Source of the DNA: Glomus cerebriforme | Taxonomy: Eukaryota; Glomeromycota; Glomeromycetes; Glomerales; Glomeraceae | Length of the DNA stretch: 11,212 nucleotides | Assembly (NCBI GenBank): GCA_003550305.1 | Contig: QKYT01000946.1 | Span: 2,431-13,642, forward strand | Direction of reading: 5' to 3' | In this document: piece by piece, positions 1 to 9,528 of the stretch | Position numbering within the stretch: position 1 is the first letter of the stretch | How the letters are laid out: every line of letters begins with the position of its first letter | Position numbers and translations under genes: made by a program | Notes under the pieces: generated by a model | What the model saw: only the letters and a program-made list of their open reading frames with translations | Databases searched by the model: none | Told to the model about the DNA's origin: nothing

Positions 1-129
1 TTTTAAATTTTTATTTTAATTATATTATGCAAGATCCTCTAATAAATCTTTTCGTTATTAAATGATTTACTAATTTATAATATTAGCCAAAATTAGTTAT
101 AATTCTGACCAGAATTAACTTTAAATCAT
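1..129. other. AT-rich leader, nothing recognised
   Basis: AT-rich spacer with stops in all frames and no repeat or RNA structure that I can support. Confidence 0.5.
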
Positions 130-213
130 GTGATCTGTCCAAAACCTGTCCATTGAAAAAAGGTTTTGGTTTTGGACAGGTTTTGGACAAGGTTTTGGAC
201 AAATGTCCAAAAC
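130..213. repeat. TTTTGGACA short-repeat cluster with hairpin and palindrome
   Basis: A unit close to GGTTTTGGACA(A/G) occurs three times in tandem at about 169-202 with an 11-12 bp period. A 16-base arm at 136-151 (tgtccaaaacctgtcc) is perfectly inverted at 174-189 around a 22-base spacer. A second perfect inverted pair, GTTTTGGACA (192-201) and TGTCCAAAAC (204-213), is separated by only two bases. The cluster is richer in G and C than its surroundings. An open reading frame crosses it (166-420, with a repeated FWTRFWT start), but the repeat alone explains that reading. It is probably a dispersed or transposon-derived repeat; no family can be named. Confidence 0.65.
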
Positions 214-894
214 GTCAATTTGTCCAATTGCCCAACACTGGTTTTAAGCATGAATTTAATATTGGATTTCATGATATGCTTACTGACCTTAGGCCCTAAT
301 TTAGAGTTTAATTTGGATTACATAAATTCATATATTAGAAAAGAGGCCAGGAGGCCTCATATTTTTGTATACCTATTCAGAAATTTTGTTCCAGAACTCC
401 CATTTTGGCCTATATTGTAAAAATTTATAATATAATATGATATTTATCTGAGTATTCAAAAATTTGAGATATATACTTAATATAATATAAAGTTTTATAT
501 TTCATAGTTTCGCTGAATTATACTATATTAAACTATTGTAAAAGAAAAAAATCAAATACAAATAAATATTAACTCTTAATAAAAAATTTATAACAAAATA
601 AGAAATTCCTACTATAATATAAAAAATCTTTAACAATAAATTTTATATAATATTTATATTTGTGACGCTTTTTATTGTAAATGTAATTTTGGCTTATTTG
701 CAAGTTTACTTATGCTTTAAAAGAGAGTTTAAAATGCTATTTTTGACTTTACATATAAATTGATTTTATATCTTTACTGATCATTTTCAAAAATGGATTT
801 GATGATTTTTGTCAAATAAATCAATAAATGAAATTAACTGCAGAGCAGCCGAAATTAAGTAACTTTTAAAAGCTATTTTTGTGAGCTACATTAG
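214..894. other. Non-coding AT-rich spacer left of the SDR-like gene
   Basis: No credible gene. The reading frame ending at 420 has no recognisable domain and begins inside the short-repeat cluster. A short palindromic patch (gaggccaggaggcctc, near 341-356) interrupts the AT-rich DNA. From about 660 onward the sequence is less simple (TTTGTGACGC near 660, CTGCAGAGCAGCC near 839) and may be an old dispersed repeat continuing into the GC-richer patch that follows, but I could not define its ends. Confidence 0.45.
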
Positions 895-1050
895 TGACTA
901 CCCTTGCGTACCCATCAAAAAATGTCACGAAATGGCCAGAATTAAAGATTGGCAACATGCATAATCATGCATATGGCTGTGCGCCACACTTAATGCAGGC
1001 CAACCTCTACATCAGCTAGCTGCGCCACAAACCTGTCACACATTTGGTTT
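895..1050. repeat. GC-richer patch with duplicated TGCGCCACA motif
   Basis: This stretch stands out from the AT-rich surroundings. The 9-mer TGCGCCACA occurs at 980-988 and again at 1021-1029, each preceded by a GCTG/GCTGTG context. ATGCAT occurs twice close together near 957-971, and GTCAC occurs near 924 and 1035. No open frame or tRNA-like fold was found. It is plausibly the remnant of a dispersed repeat lying just beyond the 3' end of the SDR-like gene. Confidence 0.35.
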
Positions 1051-1161
1051 AAAAAAAGCAAGAAATTTAAAAATAATAATAAGCAATCTGTTTTAAAAAT
1101 AAACTTTATAAAGATTTAAAATAAATACATGTTAAAGGTAAAAGATCAAAACGAATGTAAA

Positions 1162-2184
1162 TTACTTAAATTTATGAACTTTTTCAAAATCATCTTTTTC
1201 AGTTGTTGACATAATTTTAATAACCTCACCTTTAACATTATTATCTTTGGCTATACTAAGAAAAATTGAACCAAATTTCCAAGATGTAGTAACTATATCA
1301 GAGCTTTCAGAAAATTTTCCCTCAGAAATATATTTTTTATAAGTGGCATCATCTTCAATACGAAAACCAATTAAAAGCTCATTAAACCTAACAGCATTAT
1401 CTTTTGTTTCAAATCGAGCAACTCTACTAATACCGAATAAAACACATTGAGAGATTCCTGTGATACCTGATGGAATATTCCCAATTACATCAACAAGACC
1501 ACTAGCTCCTGTAACCAAAGTGTAACTAGATCCAGGTTTATTTAAGAGGAAAGGAATAAAATTCCTATATGTAACTAATTTATAAAAATATAAAAATATA
1601 AAAATTAATTAAATGATTTTTTGATTTTTTAAAGTAATTTATAAAAAACTTACTAAAATGAGGATTAACGTTAGCACTCATAACTTCATTCCATTGTTCA
1701 AATGTAACATCATATAAATGATCATATTTCCACCAAGGTCCACTACTAGAAATTACATGATCAATTTCAGGTAAAGTTTTGTCCCGAATTTGATCCGCAA
1801 TTTTACTTAATTCTTGATCATTGGAAATATCGACCACAATTGGAATTAATTTTTCAGTAGGAACTGAAATTTCTTGTAGTTTTGATGTTAATTTTTCTAA
1901 CGAAGATTTAGAACGAGATGTTGCAATAACATTTGCTCCTAAATTAAATAAATAACTTTTATTATTATTATTATTATTACTCTAAAAAATATATATATAA
2001 TATGAAAATACCTTGTTCAAGAAATTCCTTAACAGCGGAAGATCCGACATTTCCTATTTATATGTACAATAAATACGCACATTTATTAATTTTTATTAAT
2101 ATTATCAAAAATTTAGCATAAATAGCGTAAATATAGTTCACCTGTGGCACCGGTTATGAGGACAGTTTTTCCAAGAAATGCCAT
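1162..2184 (-). CDS. Atypical short-chain dehydrogenase/reductase-like Rossmann protein, four exons, 260 aa
   Basis: Predicted NAD(P)-binding protein of the SDR superfamily; substrate unknown. Exons are 2184-2142, 2053-2012, 1938-1654 and 1574-1162. The introns (88, 73, 79 nt) have GT...AG ends and the phases agree. The start MAFLGKTVLITGATGNVG puts a GxxGxxG nucleotide-binding turn at residues 12-18. The basic stretch after beta-2 (TSRSK, 35-39) suggests NADP(H). VVDIS (63-67), ISSSGPWW (91-98) and SANV (116-119, Asn118 at the SDR structural Asn) follow the SDR order, then YTLVTGASG (141-149). The expected YxxxK about 12-18 residues later is missing: the helix reads GITGISQCVLFGISRVARFE, with Thr/Gln roughly where Tyr/Lys would fall. 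The protein may therefore be non-catalytic, a sensor, or use other residues. No targeting signal is obvious. Length matches a complete SDR (about 250-270). The gene model is strong; the activity is uncertain. Confidence 0.88.
1960..1979. repeat. (TTA)n microsatellite inside intron 2 of the SDR-like gene
   Basis: About six TTA/ATT units in a row lie within the 73-nt second intron (1939-2011) of the SDR-like gene, between the donor and the 3' splice site. The tract takes up more than a quarter of the intron, so length variation here would change intron size without touching the protein. Confidence 0.7.
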
Positions 2185-4086
2185 TACTTTTTTTTTTCAA
2201 ATTTCATAAAGAATTTACAAGAACCTTTGCAAAAAGATAGAGCTCTTTTTATTTGCAACGCAATTATAAATTTAAGTTTAATTGGTAAAATTACATTCCG
2301 AATTCCGACTCTTGGATTATCTAATATGATTCACACAATAGATAGACAGGTCCGGATAAAATTCGGGATAATCAGAAAATAAAGTTTTTTTTCAAACATT
2401 CAGATTATAGTAAATTTATAAAAACATTAAAAAAGATTAATTATATCATTTATATAATTAGAGTAATTAAAGTCCAATAATAGAATTATATTGTCAGTAT
2501 AAAGATTTATAATTTATTCAGATGTTTATTTTAAATAAGGTATATTTTTCGGATATTTCACTTCTAAAAATAGTAGAGCATTCTTTTGCATCGCTAAAAT
2601 ATTCTTTCGTTTAGTTGAGAATAGCATGATTTTTTTTTAACTCGGCAACATTTGTTTCATACTCACCCCAAAAGCAACTTCTCCTGTTACACGTTGTAAA
2701 TATCAACACGAAAATTTAAAAGAATATGATTGTACTTTACCTTTGTTTTCTTTTTGTAATTTTATTTATCAGTACAAATTTTTTTTTAAAAAAAAAAAGA
2801 CTAAAACAGGTGGTACATTCCCTTAATTCCTTTATTGAAATGTTTAATGGATTTTTTTTTTTAAAGTTTAATTCATAATTCTGAGTGTGTCAAGCCAAAA
2901 GGTGAATTCCCTTAAACGAAACAACCGTACTTTTTTTTTTGATAATCACGCTGTGGGTGTGCCGTTAAAAATCATATAATTTACTATTAAATATTTAATA
3001 ATAATTTTTTAATTAAAATCGTTATATTTTTATTCTTCCATAACTTTTGAATTCTTTTTATCATTTTCATTTCAAATTCTGCAATGATGTTCTAAATAAT
3101 GAAATACAAGCTAATAAATCGGAGACGAAGAAAAAAAATGTTAAAAAAAAGAGAAAAATCAAATGAAATACTTTAGATTTGATACTAAAACTGCTAATAA
3201 ATTGATTAGGATCAACATGTATGTTTACAAAACGCTTCACTTATTTTTTAAACAAATTTTGCAACAAAATCAAAGGACGATACAGGATCCTAATAAAAAT
3301 ACCTCAATATACTGTAGGGGCGGATCGGATAAAAAACATAAAAGTAAGAAAAGATTTTAACCATTTTAACCATAAATATTATAACTTTTTCAATAAGATT
3401 ATTTGTATAATTTTCTTTGACAATAACTCAATATAAATATAATAGTAGCGCTTAAAGAATAGAGAATAATTACATTTCTTCTAGAAACTGGCTTTGGGTT
3501 CAATATTTCAATTAAACAAACCATTCGTAACTTCAAACAATTAATTGTTAAACTGATAAGCAATCTGATTGCATCAAAGATTATATCTAATTAGTTTGTC
3601 ATACATAATTTTTTCGTTTTTCATTTTATCTTTGGCCCGAAATTTTTTCTTTTTCTCGATAAGACAGCCCTTTTCTATGGTTACATTTATTGATATTAAA
3701 CTTGTGCTTTTAGTGCCTCCACAACCATTTTAAAATTATCAGCCTACTCAAAGGAATTATTAATAAAACTCGAGTATTAATTATCATTTATTTGATTTTG
3801 AAGAGTTCAATATTACTGATTTAACAATGTTCGGTTTTTAACTATAATCATAATAAAGGGACGCTTCAATAATAGAAAGGAAAAAATCGCGTAATAAAAA
3901 ATTAATGATCTATATTGTTTGATCTAATTTATTATTCTACTAAAAATAGAATATATTTTCTATGAATTGGAATTTTATTTTAAACCTTAAACACGAGAAA
4001 GAAAATTAAAATACTCTACATATTTTATAATTATGTGATGGTATTTTTTACAAAATGAATTTTTTCTTAAGCTACGGTATATATTT
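2185..4086. other. Spacer between the SDR-like gene and the acyl-CoA oxidase gene
   Basis: About 1.9 kb that must hold the promoter of the SDR-like gene (right of 2184) and the 3' untranslated region of the oxidase gene (left of 4087). It contains long A and T runs (for example near 2780-2800, 2850-2862 and 2931-2940). Two overlapping short frames at 3163-3436 are lysine-, asparagine- and phenylalanine-rich, as random AT-rich DNA gives, and show no domain. No repeat pair or RNA gene was recognised. Confidence 0.5.
3974..3979 (-). terminator. Candidate AATAAA polyadenylation signal for the oxidase gene
   Basis: On the minus strand AATAAA lies about 110 nt past the oxidase stop codon, a sensible distance for a 3' end signal. 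Such hexamers are common by chance in DNA this AT-rich, so this is only a candidate. Confidence 0.25.
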
Positions 4087-6565
4087 TTAAAGTTTAGCTT
4101 TATTCTTGTTTCTAAATAAAACTTCGCTATTAGGATTAACATCCAAGGTAATTCCATTCAAAGGCTCTTTAGAAGCCCAATCAATCATGGTTTCATAAAC
4201 TTTTCCATCGTATCTTCCAAGAGCTGATCTTAATGCGAATTCAGGAATATAAAAGGCATCGACCAAACTAACAGCATTTGGTCTTATTTCTTTTAATAAA
4301 TCATAAACCCTAGATCTTAATAATTTAGAAGTAGAATCATTCATATATCCACATTCAAAAAATTCTCCTAACTCTTTTTCCATTGTATGTAATACAAACA
4401 AATTACACACTGATGTCATTACTTCTTTCAATGCAGGACTATTGTGTAATATTCGCAATTTTTCATCTTCAATTGGTTGAGGTTGTTCTCTAATAGCTGT
4501 TATAAAATTTCTTACTAAAAGGTATTGACAGTGAGCACGTGATATTCTGTTGATTTCGATCAACATTGAATTCCATGACTTCTTTTGATGATCAATTTGA
4601 TCAACGGCATTTGCAATTAAATGTGCTGCCCGATGACCAAACGCTCTTAATTGAAGTTCATTATTATTGAAATCTAATGGTTTTGTTGCTGTACAAATTA
4701 GATTTGGATTATTAATATAATCAATTATATAAGTTATTGTAGGGTTTTGTTTTGATTGAGAAGCATATACTTCAGGATTTTTACTTGACACCACTTCCCG
4801 GAAGGTTTTTAAGAGCTATTAGGGAAAAGATATACATTAAATACAAATTCATTAAATAAAAATGGAAATAATAAAAATATTTTTTTTTTTTTTACTTACA
4901 TAACGAGCAGTTTGATGGGTCAAAATATAATTATCACCTTCCCAAGTGATATTTGGCAAATAATTTTGATAAAAGGTTACGAATCCACTGAAATTTGAGT
5001 ATCCGTGACCACCACACGCACTTCTACACTCTTCAATTGAATTTACCGCCATTGCGGTTGTCAAAGATTTTAGTCCCGAGCTCGAAGCATGTAAATCTGC
5101 TAACAAAGAAAAGTCACCGCCGGAACTTTGTTTAAGATAATTCATATATAAATCTATCATTGCTTTTGCTGTATAAAAGCATGCATAAGCTTGAGCGATT
5201 ACCGGGAATAATCGATATTGTTGCATTGTATAATCTAACACTGAGGTTTCAACTACGCGTCTAAATTATATGAAAAGATACAATATTAACATAAACCCAA
5301 AAAAAAAACTAATTTACACAATTTTTAACTCACCCATTTTCTAGTTTCTTAGGTTGTTCTTTATCAACAAATTGTCTTCGTACAGCCGAATAACGAATTG
5401 CAATTGTGGCAGCACGTGCAAGTGAAATTCGTACATTTGAGACAATCATTGCACGAACAAACACCATGGTACCATAAGATAATTTATCATTTGGCGGACT
5501 TATATATTCACCTGTACCTTTTTTAATTTGTGAGAATTTAGAAAGCATATTGAATCTGGGGATTCTGACATGGTCAAAGAGGATAAACCCATTATCGGTA
5601 GCATTGTAACCGAATTTAGGACCAATGTCTCCGACCGTAATGCCAGGTAAAGGTTGATGTGATTCTAAATCTCGGATTTGAACAATAAATGGATGAGGTC
5701 CAAAATCTTTTCCATTGCTCCTCAATTGTGCCATAACGATGGCATGGTTACTGTGAATATAAATAAGTTAACACTACGTAATACAAATCACGTGATATAA
5801 ACAAATCAAATGTAAAAACATACGCCGTTCTTCCTAATCCTCCAATCCACCATTTTGACGCAGTTAAATACGGGGAATTAATTTCGAATTCATCTGTTTC
5901 TGGAATATATGTAGCGATAGTTTCTAATCCTTGAACATTAGAACCATGTCCTAATTCCGTTTGTGCATAACACCCAATAATTTCATATTTAAGTGCCGGA
6001 ATAAGGAATTTCTTTTTTTGTTCTTCTGAGCCTTGACCAAAAATCGTAGGTATAAACATTCCACGGTGAAGACCATACTGTAAATGTAAATTGAGTATTA
6101 ACAGTTAAATAAAATTATTAAAGAAATAAATAATAAAGACATAAATTACTTACAGGTCCTGGTAAATCGAGTAGAAATTCTGCAGTTTGGATTTCTTCGA
6201 TATTCCATTTGTGTTTTCTAAAAAAAAAAAGTTAGATAATTAAAACTATAAGAAATGAAAATATATAATTAATTATATATATTTAATATTTACTTAATCA
6301 ATTGTACGAATCTTTTATCTTTTTTCAACGCATGTTCAAATAATTCAGTTCTTCCCATAAAGTATATATTGGATTTATCAAATACAGGATCATTTTCTAA
6401 GATTTTCAAAATTCTGTTAAAACGTTCTAATTCTTTGGATCCGTATAACGCAAGGGTAAGTTCTTTAACGTTAAACGTTGATTTGGCTCTTTCTAGGGCC
6501 AATAAATCTGACCCTTGAGGATCAGATGGTACAAGATGTGAAGGAATCTTAATATATGATGTCAT
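4087..6565 (-). CDS. POX1: Peroxisomal acyl-CoA oxidase, six exons, 698 aa
   Basis: FAD enzyme of peroxisomal beta-oxidation that converts acyl-CoA to trans-2-enoyl-CoA, passing electrons to O2 and making H2O2. I read six exons: 6565-6294, 6217-6154, 6077-5824, 5750-5334, 5260-4900 and 4815-4087. All five introns (76, 76, 73, 73, 84 nt) have GT...AG ends and the phases join exactly. Visible family marks are [18 protein letters not shown] (from residue 148), [17 protein letters not shown] across the exon 3/4 join, [19 protein letters not shown] (414-424) and WEGDN (442-446), whose Glu443 matches the catalytic base position of the family. The N-terminal alpha domain, middle beta domain and two C-terminal alpha domains are in the usual order, and the length is normal (about 660-700). 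The protein ends in -AKL, a PTS1-type peroxisome signal. The ATG at 6565 gives a normal-length N-terminus. The SDR gene lies about 1.9 kb downstream on the same strand. The symbol is the yeast family name; the paralogue is unresolved. Confidence 0.95.
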
Positions 6566-7612
6566 AGTAATTTTTTTATTTGAAGAGAAAAAATTTGTAA
6601 AGAAAAAACAAAATATTTTTATTTTCTATATATGTATTTTTTTTTCGGAATTAATCGTCTTGGTACATAAAATCATAAGTACGATTAATAATATTGTTTA
6701 TTTGGAATTAGCTAATCTATTGTTCATCATTCATGGGATGACATTTCTTTTTATTTTCTTTTTGGTAATTATTGTCTATCATCATCATATTTTGTACTTA
6801 TTTGTGTTCCTTTTTAACGCATTAAAATAATTCGTATTATATTAAAATCTTTTTAAATAACTCTTTTTTTTTTAAAAAAAAAGGCAATATTTATTAGATT
6901 TGTCTTAATCAACGCACGGAAACTTCCGGCACATTGCAAACAATTACCAAATTTGTGATTATACGAAAAGAAATTTATAATTAAAAAAGTTCATTTGCCA
7001 AATTTCATAGATCAGATGTAATGATCCAGATATAAATTAAAGACCAGTAGGAATTCTTCTAAAACGCATATTAATTTTGTTTATTAAATATTATACATTC
7101 ATTGTCATTATTCTAATTATTTGTCGTTTTGTCCATTCTTTTTAAAATTAAACTAGTAACAAAGAAATACATAGTCATGTTATTTATCACATTATCTGTT
7201 TCTCAAATATAATTGGCCGATAATGTGACACAGCCAATCATTATTATTAAATTTAGGTAGACTTTTATAGGTTAATTATAGAATATAGATTATGTTTTAA
7301 CAACTTATAAGAATTAATATTTACTATACTACAAGTTATATTATGGCATTATAATGACCATCTGTCCTAACTTAAAATTTAAATGGCAATTGGTAATCAG
7401 AAACATTATCAAGGATATTCTATAATATGTTAAGAATTTTAATAATAGAATCTAATCAATCATCTGATAATTCAAATTATATTCTTTTACTTAAGTAAGT
7501 CATTAATTACCAAACCTATTTACAATACCTTATACAAGATGTTAATTACTACTTTTAAAATTCTTAACTAATTAACATTTAATTTCATTATGCAATTTAA
7601 AATACATATATG
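6566..7612. other. Upstream region of the acyl-CoA oxidase gene
   Basis: About 1 kb of non-coding AT-rich DNA that should include the oxidase promoter, since that gene reads leftward from 6565. T-rich and A-rich runs alternate (for example near 6864-6882). Two short symmetrical sites stand out: a CGG/CCG palindrome at 6917-6928, and an ATTGGC...GCCAAT inverted pair near 7212-7239 that resembles paired CCAAT boxes. No gene on either strand. Confidence 0.45.
6917..6928. promoter_or_regulatory. CGGAA-AC-TTCCG palindrome, candidate factor site upstream of the oxidase
   Basis: A 12-bp inverted repeat about 350 bp upstream of the oxidase ATG, in DNA otherwise poor in G and C. It can be read as CGG-N6-CCG, a layout bound by Zn2Cys6 fungal regulators (Ppr1 uses this spacing), or as nGAAnnTTCn, a heat-shock-element unit. 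The sequence alone cannot decide between these, or rule out chance. Confidence 0.3.
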
Positions 7613-7615
7613 ATA

Positions 7616-7796
7616 CTGTAAAATCGTGAAAATAAGCACCCCTTTTTTGCAAGGGATCTGGATGAAAAGTTTGGGAAGGTGCTTATTTTTGCGATATTTT
7701 TTTACATATATTCTTATGTTTTATTGCTGCATGAGATCATGCAAAATAGGGAGAGGTGCTTATTTTCAAGGGGTACTTATTTTCATGATTTTACGG
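7616..7796. mobile_element. 181-bp TA-flanked MITE (Tc1/mariner-like)
   Basis: The ends form 29-bp terminal inverted repeats (7616-7644 and 7768-7796; start CYGTAAAATCRTGAAAATAA) matching at 26 of 29 positions, with all three differences transitions. A TA dinucleotide lies directly outside each end (7614-7615, 7797-7798), as expected from Tc1/mariner-type insertion. The motif GGTGCTTATTTT occurs inside at 7678-7689 and 7755-7766, besides its copies in both terminal repeats. There is no room for a transposase, so the element would be non-autonomous. The 71-codon frame across it (7626-7841) is a by-product of the repeats, not a gene. The superfamily call rests on the TA target site and is an inference. 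Confidence 0.7.
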
Positions 7797-7799
7797 TAT

Positions 7800-8990
7800 T
7801 ATAAAAATAATCTTGAATACAAAAAAACATCCAACTCATAAATGCTAATTAAGCCAGAATAATATATAACAAAAAGTATCAATCCTTCAAAAATAACAGA
7901 TACTATGACAAATTTAACAATCTTTTAACTAAATGGATAAAATTGAAATAAAATAATATATAAACAAATAATAAAACAATACTATTAAAGATTATATTAA
8001 AATTAAGAAAACAAGAGGTTGGATTTATTAAAAAAAATTAATAATATTAGTAAATTTATAAATAAAGATTATGATTATAATAATTTAAATAGTAATTTTT
8101 TTAATAATATTAGTTTAGATAATTGAAATATAGATAATAGAGAATTTAACAGATTAAGATATAAATAGTCAAATAAGTATTAGATTAATAATTTAATTAC
8201 AAAAACTAAGAATTTATAATTAGCTAAATTACAAATTATAAGAAATGCTATTCTTAATAATAGGTTATATTTACTAATTATATAAAAATGCAAGACTACA
8301 GGTATGTTTGATCTAAGGGAGAATTGTTTCATCCTCTACCTATAATAAAGTAAACGTGACACCCCTATTTCAAATTTTCAATTGTGATGATATGAACAAA
8401 TAATTGTAACATGTGATAATGTATTTTTGAATAATAATCAATAAAAGTTTATATGTAAAAAGATTTTCAAAAAAAAAATATTATATGAAAATGCATAATC
8501 TAATATTTATATTTTATATAATAATTTTTCTTGCAATTAATTTCATTTAAAAAAAGAATTAAGATTAAATAAAAAATAAATATTATAAATCTAAAAAAAA
8601 GTAATAATGACTAAAAGTTATATACTATTTATATATTAAGATAATCTTATTTTTAGCAATATATATAGTCAAAAATATTATTTAAAAAGTTTTTTTAAAA
8701 TTACAGTTCAAGATTATTAGCAAAAAAATAACAGAAATTACAGAATAAATTAATTAAATAATTAAAAAAATATAATAGATTTATTAAATAAAAAGCTTGT
8801 TTATATTATTAAAAAGAAGCAAAATTAAGAGATCTTGAGTATTATGCAAAATGTAATACAACTCAAAAATTCTTACTATACAAATAAAAAAAAAATATTT
8901 AAAACTTTTAATAATAGTTTCAATTATTTCTATAAAATCATTATACAGTATGTAAAAAAAGTTTTTAGAAAAATATTTTCATTTGTTATG
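7800..8990. other. AT-rich spacer between the MITE and the foldback element
   Basis: Roughly 1.2 kb with no supportable gene. It is one of the most AT-rich parts of the window. A small, more complex island near 8285-8400 (around CAAGACTACAGG and GTGACACCCC) breaks the monotony, but I recognise nothing in it. One frame at 8019-8285 is interrupted by five stops and was not accepted as a gene remnant. Confidence 0.45.
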
Positions 8991-9014
8991 TGATCACTGA
9001 TCAAAAACTGATCT

Positions 9015-9047
9015 ATCTTACAGATATCTTACAGATATCTTATAAAT
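9015..9047 (+). repeat. Subterminal 11-bp tandem repeat, left arm of the foldback element
   Basis: Two exact ATCTTACAGAT units followed by a variant (ATCTTATAAAT) lie about 20 bp inside the left end. CACTA-type elements often carry short subterminal repeats that serve as transposase binding sites; that role here is inferred. Confidence 0.65.
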
Positions 9048-9472
9048 ATCAGGTACCCAAAATGCAGAAAATCTGCTATACATCGGGTACCCAATATGTA
9101 TACTATAGAATTAAAAATACAATTTATTAATTATCTCGCTATTCAGTGATCATAAAAAGATGAAATATAGCTCATTTGATTCGCCTCACTGAGACGTATT
9201 GAATGGTACTAATTTCACATTTTTAGATATGATAGATGCTGAGATATTCGATAAATCATAAAAAAATAAACAAAAAATGCAATATCTCAATATCTATCAT
9301 ACCTAGAATGCGAAATTAGTACCATTTGATACGTCTCAGTGAGGTGAATCGAATGAGCTATATTTCATCTTTTTATGATCACTGGCTAGCGAGATAATTA
9401 ATAAATTGTATTTTTTAATTCTATAGTATACATATTGGGTACCCGATGTATAGCAGATTTTCTGCATTTTGG

Positions 9473-9505
9473 ATTTATAAGATATCTGTAAGATATCTGT
9501 AAGAT
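9473..9505 (-). repeat. Subterminal 11-bp tandem repeat, right arm of the foldback element
   Basis: Mirror copy of the three-unit ATCTTACAGAT array, about 20 bp inside the right end and in the opposite orientation. All three units are identical to those of the left arm, so this part of the arms is fully conserved. Confidence 0.65.
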
Positions 9506-9528
9506 AAATCAGTTTTTGACCAGTGGAT

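Larger units (their letters stand above)
8995..9525. mobile_element. 531-bp foldback transposon, CACTG ends, GAT target duplication
   Basis: The two arms (8995-9248 and 9281-9525) are inverted copies of each other, separated by a 32-base loop. By eye they are about 95% identical; differences are a dozen or so substitutions, mostly transitions, a 9-bp insertion in the left arm near 9047-9056, and two single-base gaps. The element starts CACTGATCAAAAACTG and ends with the inverse of CACTGGTCAAAAACTG. GAT flanks both sides (8992-8994, 9526-9528). CACTR ends plus a 3-bp duplication are the signature of CACTA (CMC/EnSpm) transposons. No transposase is encoded; the 97-codon minus frame at 9336-9629 runs through one arm and is not a gene. 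The length of the arms makes it an almost complete palindrome. Confidence 0.75.

Noticed and set aside
166..420. 84-codon plus-strand reading frame
   Set aside because: Begins inside the TTTTGGACA repeat cluster, which explains its FWTRFWT start. No domain, no splice context, and no recognisable family.
659..931. Possible inverted ends TTTGTGACGC and TTTCGTGACA
   Set aside because: The match is short and needs a gap; it does not extend inward, so it is within chance for this composition.
3163..3436. Two overlapping plus-strand frames (65 and 71 codons)
   Set aside because: Composition (K, N, F, I) is what AT-rich spacer yields by chance; the frames overlap each other and show no motif.
7626..7841. 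71-codon plus-strand frame
   Set aside because: Lies mostly within the 181-bp MITE, starting in its left terminal repeat and running past its right end; the GCTTATTTT repeats account for it.
8019..8285. Possible decayed coding region with five in-frame stops
   Set aside because: The stops could derive from CAA/CAG by C-to-T change, but the stop density is no lower than expected in DNA this AT-rich and the reading is plain N/I/K/Y-rich sequence. Not supportable without a homologue.
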